Below are positions 1-4,304 of a DNA stretch of 7,296 nt, in pieces. Every line of letters starts with the position of its first letter. Positions within the stretch are counted from its first letter, which is position 1. The notes beneath the pieces were generated by a model. That model worked only from the letters and a program-made list of their open reading frames with translations, was not told where the DNA came from and searched no databases. The DNA is taken from NCBI GenBank assembly GCA_946482585.1, contig CAMLSI010000267.1, positions 1 through 7,296 of the forward strand. Reading direction: 5' to 3'. The position numbers and the translations under genes were made by a program. The DNA is from an uncultured Lysobacteraceae bacterium (GTDB lineage: Bacteria; Pseudomonadota; Gammaproteobacteria; Xanthomonadales; Rhodanobacteraceae).

Positions 1-1337
1 TCGCCCGGCAGGCACCCGCGCCGTTGCTCGCGGATCCCGAAGTGCAGCTGTCGATCGCGCGCGTGGATTGCGACGCGGGCCGCCGCGACACCTGCGAACA
101 GACCATCACCGCGATACTCGCCGGCGCGAAGGACGGGCGTACCCTGAGCGTGCGCGCGCATGCCGGCGCGCTCGTGACCCGCGGCTGGCTGTACGTGGTG
201 CGCGGCGAGAATGCGCGCGCCGACGCGGCGCTCAGCGAAGCGATCGCGCTGCTGCCGCCGCAGGCCGAATACGACACGCTCGCGGCGGCGCTCGCGTTGC
301 GCGGCTGGGTGCGCGTAAAACAGATGCGCCTGGACGAAGCGGCGAAAGATCTCGACACCGCGCGCGGCGCCTACGTGATCGCGGACGACCCGCTCGGCAT
401 CGCGCGCGTCGATCGCTGGCTCGCCGTGCTGAAGATGGAGCAGGGCAAGTTCGACGAATCGCTCGCGCTGCATCGCGCGGCGCTGCTGCGGATGGAGCGC
501 CTCGGCGCCACGCGCGAGATTCCGGTGAGCCTCACGAGCATCGCGGACGTGAACGAGAAACTGCTGCAGTTCGAGGAACAGCTGCGGACGACGAGCGCGT
601 TCTGGACGCCGCAGAACTACGACGACGCCGGTCTCGGCATGCTGCACGGCTGGGCGCTCGCGCGCAACGGCCGGCTCACCGAAGCGGCGGCGATCGTGCA
701 GCGCCTGCTGGCGCAGGGCGACCAGAAGGAACAGGCGCTCGCCAATACCGCGCTGCGCGTGCTGCTGGCCTATATCGCGCTCGAGCGCGGCAACCCCGCG
801 CAGGCCGCGACCGAGGCGCGCGCCAGTCTCGCGGGTGACATCGCCGAAGTCAGCCGCGAGGATCACCGGCAGGCCTGGGTGCTGCTGGTCCTCGCGCTCA
901 TGGACGGCGGCGACCTCGCCCAGGCGCGCGACGCGCTCGTGCGCATGAGCGAATCGACCGCGGTCGTCGACGACGCGGTCGGGCAGGGCTACGTCGCGTG
1001 GCTCAAGGCGCGCCTGGCCTGGCGCGACGGCGCGCGCGCGGACGCGCTCGCGAAGTATGCGGACGCGATGGATCTGGCGCGGACGCTGGGGCGGCCGGAA
1101 CTGCTGGTCGAAGTCGGCGCCGACTACGGCCAGCGGCTGCTCGACGAAGGGCGCACCGAGGCGGTGCTGCCGATCGAAGGCGCGTTGTCGCGCTGGTTCG
1201 AGACCGACGTGCGCGCGGCGACCCTGCATGCGCGCGTCGCGGAAAAGCTCGACCGCGCCGACGTCGCCGCCAAGTCGTTCGAGCAGGCCAAGCGTCTCGC
1301 GGGCGAGCGCGTGCTGCCGGGAGCCGCGTTGAAGTAA
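1..1337 (+). CDS. TPR-repeat protein, C-terminal part (5' end outside window)
   Basis: The frame is open from the left edge (first complete codon at 3) to TAA at 1335-1337, about 444 codons. The first start-like codon, TTG at 24, is probably internal, because the frame continues upstream and no ribosome binding site precedes it. The protein is almost wholly alpha-helical and alanine/leucine-rich. It shows a series of degenerate tetratricopeptide units of about 34 residues, for example GWLYVVRGENARADAALSEA near 200-260, GWVRVKQMRLDEAAKDLDTA near 304-363, and further units near 430-480, 650-710, 770-830, 880-940 and 1000-1080. TPRs mediate protein-protein contacts; no enzyme motif or membrane segment is visible here. 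In proteobacteria such long TPR tails often follow a serine/threonine kinase or a winged-helix (CadC-like) regulator domain, but the part that would decide is missing. The 275-base gap and lack of functional link suggest it is not in the pilus operon. Confidence 0.8.
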   Translation, partial: ARQAPAPLLADPEVQLSIARVDCDAGRRDTCEQTITAILAGAKDGRTLSVRAHAGALVTRGWLYVVRGENARADAALSEAIALLPPQAEYDTLAAALALRGWVRVKQMRLDEAAKDLDTARGAYVIADDPLGIARVDRWLAVLKMEQGKFDESLALHRAALLRMERLGATREIPVSLTSIADVNEKLLQFEEQLRTTSAFWTPQNYDDAGLGMLHGWALARNGRLTEAAAIVQRLLAQGDQKEQALANTALRVLLAYIALERGNPAQAATEARASLAGDIAEVSREDHRQAWVLLVLALMDGGDLAQARDALVRMSESTAVVDDAVGQGYVAWLKARLAWRDGARADALAKYADAMDLARTLGRPELLVEVGADYGQRLLDEGRTEAVLPIEGALSRWFETDVRAATLHARVAEKLDRADVAAKSFEQAKRLAGERVLPGAALK

Positions 1338-1358
1338 CAGGTGTCCTGCAACAGCGGC

Positions 1359-1378
1359 GCATGTTTCATGCACATGAA
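1359..1378. promoter_or_regulatory. Overlapping CATG dyads, possible operator
   Basis: Two overlapping dyads lie 21 bases after the TPR stop codon. GCATG-TTT-CATGC is at 1359-1371 and TTCATG-CA-CATGAA is at 1365-1378. Three CATG tetranucleotides fall at 1360, 1367 and 1373, and a GCATGC follows at 1391-1396. The stretch is more AT-rich than its surroundings, as operators often are. It does not fit the CRP/Vfr consensus (TGTGA-N6-TCACA) and no clear -35/-10 pair flanks it. A small dyad of this size can arise by chance, so this is only a candidate protein-binding site. Confidence 0.2.
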
Positions 1379-1470
1379 TGCACGCACGCCGCATGCGCGT
1401 TTGATGCGCGCCGGGTCTGACGCCGCAAGACTCCCCTCATAGAAGAACCGCGAAAAACGTCGAGGTTCCG

Positions 1471-1511
1471 GCGGCGCAGTCATGCGCCGCTCGCGATCGA
1501 GCGCGCGAGCG
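1471..1511 (+). repeat. Two abutting inverted repeats
   Basis: GCGGCGCA (1471-1478) pairs perfectly with TGCGCCGC (1483-1490) around a four-base loop, GTCA. CGCTCGCG (1488-1495) pairs with CGCGAGCG (1504-1511) around an eight-base loop. The arms overlap by three bases, so in RNA the two stems can form together only if trimmed to about 6 and 7 pairs, when they could stack end to end. They are GC-only or nearly so and have no following T-run, so they are not intrinsic terminators. Confidence 0.5.
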
Positions 1512-1524
1512 CTTGATCAGCGGA

Positions 1525-1553
1525 GGCGAGTCCGGACCTGCGCCGGACTCGCC
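1525..1553. repeat. 11-bp perfect inverted repeat (strong hairpin)
   Basis: GGCGAGTCCGG at 1525-1535 is the exact reverse complement of CCGGACTCGCC at 1543-1553, with a seven-base loop. It is the strongest local hairpin in the gap. It could end transcription of the TPR gene, but neither side has the T-run of an intrinsic terminator. A direct repeat, GACTCG, at 1546-1551 and 1554-1559 gives the left arm a second, weaker partner. It may be a Rho-independent-like pause, an RNA-stability element, or part of the fimT leader fold. Confidence 0.6.
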
Positions 1554-1555
1554 GA

Positions 1556-1588
1556 CTCGAAAAACTGACGGAACGACGGTTTTTCGAG
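1556..1588. repeat. 10-bp perfect inverted repeat with A5/T5 core, next to fimT RBS
   Basis: CTCGAAAAAC at 1556-1565 is the exact reverse complement of GTTTTTCGAG at 1579-1588. The stem can grow inward by a T-G wobble and a G-C pair to leave a nine-base loop. The left-arm core CGAAAAAC (1558-1565) also occurs at 1451-1458, so the right arm has two possible partners. The fimT ribosome binding site begins 12 bases downstream, so opening or closing of this stem could influence translation starts. Confidence 0.55.
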
Positions 1589-1600
1589 GTGACCATATAC

Positions 1601-1606
1601 AGGGGC
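1601..1606 (+). promoter_or_regulatory. fimT ribosome binding site
   Basis: AGGGGC lies six bases before ATG 1613. It favours that ATG over the in-frame GTG at 1589, which lies at the edge of the 1556-1588 hairpin and has no Shine-Dalgarno sequence. Confidence 0.65.
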
Positions 1607-1612
1607 GAAACC

Positions 1613-2149
1613 ATGCAGATCTCATCCGCCGCAGCGACGGCGCGCCGGCCGCGCATGCGCGGCTTCAGCCTGATCGAAGTCGTCGTCACGGTGACCGTGC
1701 TCGCCGTGCTCGCCGTGCTCGCGCTGCCGACCTTCACCGGCACCTTGCGGCAATCCCGCATGACGGCGGCCGCGAACAATCTGGTCTCCGCGTTGAATAC
1801 GGCGCGCAGCGAAGCCGTCGTACGTGCGCGGCGCGTGTCGGTATGCCCGAGCGCGAGCGGCCTGCGCTGCGGCGGCTCGGACTGGAGCGTCGGCTGGATC
1901 GCGTATGTCGACGGCGGCGTCGCGGGACGATTCGACGCCGATGACGAAGTGCTGCGCGTCTGGCCCGCGCTCGAGAACGGTGACCGCGTGTCGACGACCC
2001 GGGCCGGCATCACGTTCGCGGCGACCGGCATGTCCGACAACGCCGCGGATTTCGTGATGCGGCCCGAGCAGTGCAGCGTCGACCAGCAGCGCCGCGTGAG
2101 CCTGCTCGCGTTCGGCCGCGTGAGCGCGCGCCGCGAGGCCTGCTCATGA
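1613..2149 (+). CDS. fimT: Minor pilin FimT/FimU, GspH type
   Basis: A 178-residue minor type IV pilin, the normal size for the GspH/FimT family. The class III leader is 17 residues (MQISSAAATARRPRMRG), cut by prepilin peptidase before Phe18. Next comes FSLIEVVVTVTVLAV with Glu at mature position 5 and Pro at mature 22 (residue 39), as in canonical pilin N-terminal helices. Family marks follow: TARSEAVVRARRVSVCPS (about 63-80), WSVGWIAYVDG (91-101), Cys pairs C78/C86 and C154/C177, and a C-terminal GRV tail. ATG 1613 is chosen for its AGGGGC site. The protein is inferred to sit in the pilus tip with PilV/W/X. FimT of Legionella is reported to bind DNA during uptake through its tail; here that tail reads GRVSARREACS, not GRxR. 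Position directly before pilV equally fits the paralogue FimU. The stop overlaps the pilV start (ATGA). Confidence 0.9.
   Translation: MQISSAAATARRPRMRGFSLIEVVVTVTVLAVLAVLALPTFTGTLRQSRMTAAANNLVSALNTARSEAVVRARRVSVCPSASGLRCGGSDWSVGWIAYVDGGVAGRFDADDEVLRVWPALENGDRVSTTRAGITFAATGMSDNAADFVMRPEQCSVDQQRRVSLLAFGRVSARREACS
1697..1723 (+). repeat. Three tandem 9-bp units inside fimT (V-L-A x3)
   Basis: GTGCTCGCC occurs at 1697-1705 and 1706-1714, followed by GTGCTCGCG at 1715-1723. The units encode Val-Leu-Ala three times in the hydrophobic N-terminal helix of FimT. Gain or loss of a unit would keep the frame but shift the helix by three residues. The present copy number places Pro at the canonical mature position 22. 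Confidence 0.85.
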
Positions 2150-2586
2150 GGCGCGCCGGCGGGTTCTCGCTGATCGAAGTGCTGATCGCGATCACGATAC
2201 TCGCGGTCGGCCTGCTCGGCGTCGCGGCGCTGCAGACCACGTCCTTGCGCGTGAATCAGAGCGCCAACTTCCGTTCGCAGGCGACCGCGCTCGCCGCGAC
2301 CATGCTCGATGCGATGCGCGCGAACCGCGCCGCCGTGCTGCGCGGTGAGTACTACGCGGCGTTCGTCGACGTCGCCTGCACGGCGCCCGCCGCATTGCCG
2401 TCCGCGCCGGCAAAACGCGACCTCGCCCTGTGGCGCCAGCAGATCGCGTGCGCGCTGCCCGACGGCAAAGGCGCGGTGCGATTTCCCGGAGACAACAAGG
2501 TGATCGTCGCGATCCGCTGGACCGATGCACGCTGGTCCTCGCCGGGACAGACCGAAACCGAATTCACCGTGGAAAGCGCGCTATGA
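2146..2586 (+). CDS. pilV: Minor pilin PilV (GspI-like)
   Basis: A 146-residue prepilin. A six-residue leader, MRRAGG, is cut before Phe7, followed by FSLIEVLIAITILAVGLLGV with Glu at mature position 5. The PilV signature QATALAATMLDAMRANR (about 45-61) follows. The C-terminal half has two cysteines (C78, C102), an LPDGKG turn (104-109) and the typical VAIRW strand (121-125). ATG 2146 is chosen because the leader must end at GG-FSLIE, GAGG at 2135-2138 lies seven bases before it, and it overlaps the fimT stop as ATGA. An in-frame open stretch upstream of it (from 2071) runs inside fimT and is not needed. In Pseudomonas PilV forms the tip core complex with PilW and PilX, as GspI does with GspJ and GspK in type II secretion. 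The stop overlaps the pilW start in the same way. Confidence 0.93.
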   Translation: MRRAGGFSLIEVLIAITILAVGLLGVAALQTTSLRVNQSANFRSQATALAATMLDAMRANRAAVLRGEYYAAFVDVACTAPAALPSAPAKRDLALWRQQIACALPDGKGAVRFPGDNKVIVAIRWTDARWSSPGQTETEFTVESAL

Positions 2587-3770
2587 GGCCGATCACGACC
2601 CTCCCGCGCGGCGCGCGCGGCGTCTCGCTGATCGAACTGATGGTCGCGCTTGTGATCGGCCTCATCGTGTCGCTCGCGGCCGTGCAGATCTTCTCGGCCA
2701 ACCGCATCAGCTTTCAGATGCAGGAAGGCCTGTCGCGCATCCAGGAGAACGGCCGCTTCGCCGCCGAATACCTGCAGCGCAAGCTGCGTCTCGCCGGCTT
2801 CATGGGCTGCGGCAACGACGTGGTGCGCAGCGCGGGCGGTACCTTCGTCAATCACCTCGCCGCGAGCGGCAGCGAGCCGCGCAGCCTCTACCGGTTCGAA
2901 CGGCCGATCGAAGGTTTCGCGTTTCGTGGCAGCGCGGACGGCGCGGCGCTGGCCGTCGGCGCCGCGTCGGAATGGACGCCGGCGCTGCCGAACGAACTCG
3001 ACCGCAAGGTCGTGCGCGGCAGCGACGTGCTCATCGTCCGCACGCTCAGCGAAGACAGCACGCCGGTGGTCAGCTGGATCAGCAATCCGAACAAGTTTTC
3101 GGTCGCCGACCCGGGGTTCGTCGCGACGGGCGGTTTCTACGCCGTGCAGAACTGCACGTCGACGGAGCTGTTCCAGGCCGTGCGCGCGATTCGAGGCGTG
3201 GTCGAGGCGCCGCGCGAAGGCCAGAACGTCTTCGTCGACGAGACCACCTCGCCTCAGGTTCCCTGGGGCTATCTGTCGTCGAAATACAGCTTTCCGGCGG
3301 GCCGCGCGCTGAACGCGGAAGTGCATCGCGCCGAATACACCGCGATCTACGTCGGCCTGCGCCGCGAGGGCGCGCAGGACGTGCCGGCGCTGTTCGTGCA
3401 GCGCTTCGGCCCGGCTACATCCGGTCCGGCGCGCGTCGTCGACGACGAGCTCGCCGACGGCGTGGAAAGCCTGCAGCTGCAGTTCGGCGTCGACGACGAC
3501 ACAGCGACCGTCGGCACGGTCGACCGGTTCCTGACGGCCGACCAGGTCATCGCCGGCGCGACCGGCGCGACGGCGCAGGACGCGCGCTGGCGGCGCGTGC
3601 TCAGCGTGCGCGTCGGTTTCCTGGTGCGCAGCCAGATCAACGCCGACATCCGCGGCGACAAGCGCACATACATGGTCGCCGGCAAGAAGGTCGATCCCCT
3701 CGACGACCAGCGGCTGCGCCAGGTCTACGAAGTCACCGTCGCGCTGCGCAATCGCATTTTCAACTCATGA
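2583..3770 (+). CDS. pilW: Minor pilin PilW (GspJ-like)
   Basis: A 395-residue prepilin, a usual length for PilW. The leader is 13 residues, MRPITTLPRGARG, cut before Val14. The mature protein opens VSLIELMVALVIGLIVSLAA, with Glu at position 5 and Val rather than Phe at position 1. PilW family marks follow: SRIQENGRFAAEYLQRKLRL (51-70) and then AGFMGCGN (71-78), a GSDVLIVRTLSED segment mid-protein, and a C-terminal QRLRQVYEVTVALRNRIF stretch typical of the family. ATG 2583 overlaps the pilV stop (ATGA) and has GGAAAG at 2571-2576, six bases upstream. PilW is part of the PilV-PilW-PilX cap thought to start pilus assembly and anchor PilY1. It is translated in line with pilV and pilX in one transcript, by inference from the overlaps. 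Confidence 0.93.
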   Translation: MRPITTLPRGARGVSLIELMVALVIGLIVSLAAVQIFSANRISFQMQEGLSRIQENGRFAAEYLQRKLRLAGFMGCGNDVVRSAGGTFVNHLAASGSEPRSLYRFERPIEGFAFRGSADGAALAVGAASEWTPALPNELDRKVVRGSDVLIVRTLSEDSTPVVSWISNPNKFSVADPGFVATGGFYAVQNCTSTELFQAVRAIRGVVEAPREGQNVFVDETTSPQVPWGYLSSKYSFPAGRALNAEVHRAEYTAIYVGLRREGAQDVPALFVQRFGPATSGPARVVDDELADGVESLQLQFGVDDDTATVGTVDRFLTADQVIAGATGATAQDARWRRVLSVRVGFLVRSQINADIRGDKRTYMVAGKKVDPLDDQRLRQVYEVTVALRNRIFNS

Positions 3771-4279
3771 CCCGGAGACGCATCGTGATCAACGGTCTTG
3801 CTTCGTCGCGCTGGCAGCCCGCGTCGCGCCGCCAGCGCGGCGCCGTACTGTTCGTCGCGCTGGTGATCCTCATCCTGCTGACCCTGCTCGGCCTCGCCGC
3901 CGCGCAGACCAGCACGCTCGAGGAGCGCATGGCCGGCAACTACCTGGCGCACTACCGCGCGTTCGAAAGCGCCGAGCGGCGCGTTTCGCGCGGCCAGGCG
4001 GAAATCCAGGACGCCTCGCGCGCGGCCGATACGATTCCGGCCGATCCGGTCGGCGTCGGCACCGACGGCAAGCTGCCGTGGGAACCCTGGCTCATGAAAG
4101 AGCCGGAAACGGGCCAGCTGCAGACGCGCGTGCGCTACTGCGTCGCGTGTCCGCAGCGGCGCGGCGGCGTATTCGGCGAAGACCCGGCGCGCAAGCCGCG
4201 CTTCTACATCCTTTCCGGCGTGGATACGGACAGCAGCCGTGACTCGGTCGCGATCGTCCAGACCATCTACGTCTTCTGA
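3767..4279 (+). CDS. pilX: Minor pilin PilX (GspK-like)
   Basis: A 170-residue PilX-family pilin. The leader ends RRQRG and cleavage is before Ala26. The hydrophobic helix AVLFVALVILILLTLLGLAA lacks Glu at mature position 5, as usual for the PilX/GspK branch that sits at the very tip. The family motif TLEERMAGN is at 50-58, followed by AFESAE (65-70). The C-terminus carries a CVAC pair and the usual VQTIYVF ending. The ATG at 3767 overlaps the pilW stop (ATGA) but has no Shine-Dalgarno sequence. An in-frame GTG at 3785 has GGAG at 3774-3777, seven bases upstream, and would give a 19-residue leader. Both starts yield the same mature protein. The gene was not split by any frameshift, and it ends 25 bases before pilY1. 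Confidence 0.92.
   Translation: MTRRRIVINGLASSRWQPASRRQRGAVLFVALVILILLTLLGLAAAQTSTLEERMAGNYLAHYRAFESAERRVSRGQAEIQDASRAADTIPADPVGVGTDGKLPWEPWLMKEPETGQLQTRVRYCVACPQRRGGVFGEDPARKPRFYILSGVDTDSSRDSVAIVQTIYVF
3774..3777 (+). promoter_or_regulatory. Shine-Dalgarno favouring pilX GTG start at 3785
   Basis: GGAG lies inside the first codons of the ATG 3767 reading of pilX and seven bases before the in-frame GTG at 3785. The bases before ATG 3767 (ATTTTCAACTC) contain no such site. This makes GTG 3785 a real alternative start, although the ATGA overlap with pilW supports coupled use of ATG 3767. Confidence 0.45.
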
Positions 4280-4292
4280 GCGCGATCGGCGC

Positions 4293-4296
4293 GGAG
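4293..4296 (+). promoter_or_regulatory. pilY1 ribosome binding site
   Basis: GGAG lies eight bases before ATG 4305. In-frame GTG 4296 and TTG 4299 overlap or directly follow this site, so ATG 4305 is the sensible start. pilY1 therefore has its own site, unlike the overlapping upstream genes. Confidence 0.65.
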
Positions 4297-4304
4297 TGTT
4301 GACA

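Larger units (their letters stand above)
1451..1588 (+). promoter_or_regulatory. Inverted-repeat-rich leader before fimT, possible structured RNA
   Basis: This is the second half of the 275-base gap between the TPR gene and fimT. It holds four successive perfect stem-loops: 1471-1490, 1488-1511, 1525-1553 and 1556-1588. A long-range alternative also exists: 1451-1462 can pair with 1574-1586 over 12 base pairs with one bulged G, using the same right arm as the last hairpin. The two pairings exclude each other. The long-range one would close a junction over the first three hairpins. The fimT ribosome binding site begins 12 bases after the last arm. This geometry resembles a cis-regulatory leader, but it matches no riboswitch class I can recognise. 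A processed or terminator-like spacer is the alternative. No sigma-70 or sigma-54 promoter could be placed with confidence in 1338-1612. Confidence 0.35.

Noticed and set aside
1361..1420. Short ORF MFHAHECTHAACAFDARRV, rich in His and Cys
   Set aside because: The residues follow from the repeated CATG/GCAC bases of the dyad cluster. There is no Shine-Dalgarno sequence and the peptide is only 19 residues. The metal-site look is probably chance.
1411..1440. c-di-GMP-I riboswitch fragment (GACGCCGCAAGACTCCCC resembling GACGCAAAGCC)
   Set aside because: Only a loose resemblance. The other conserved core pieces (CACAGGGCAAACC and the GGUAGCGGGGUUACC side) are absent.
1401..1443. Sigma-70 promoter candidate: TTGATG at 1401 with CATAGA at 1438
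   Set aside because: The spacing is 31 bases and the -10 fits only 3 of 6. No better pair and no sigma-54 (TGGCAC-N5-TTGC) site was found in the gap.
1566..1580. Near match to the AlgR box (GACGAACGG/CCGTTCGTC) before fimT, as in the Pseudomonas minor pilin operon
   Set aside because: The sequence reads GACGGAACGACGG, which needs a one-base insertion to fit. It lies in the loop and arm of the hairpin.
1594..1601. TATACA before fimT as a -10 box
   Set aside because: It ends 12 bases before the ATG, so a transcript started from it would lose the AGGGGC ribosome binding site. There is no matching -35.
1589..1612. GTG 1589 as fimT start
   Set aside because: No Shine-Dalgarno sequence, it overlaps the hairpin edge, and ATG 1613 has a well-placed AGGGGC.
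2352..3326. 324-codon minus-strand frame opposite pilV and pilW
   Set aside because: Same reasoning: opposite well-supported pilins, Arg/Ala-rich, no domain and no ribosome binding site that I can recognise.
3842..3858. Missing Glu at mature position 5 of PilX
   Set aside because: Absence of Glu5 is usual for the GspK/PilX branch, so it is not an anomaly.
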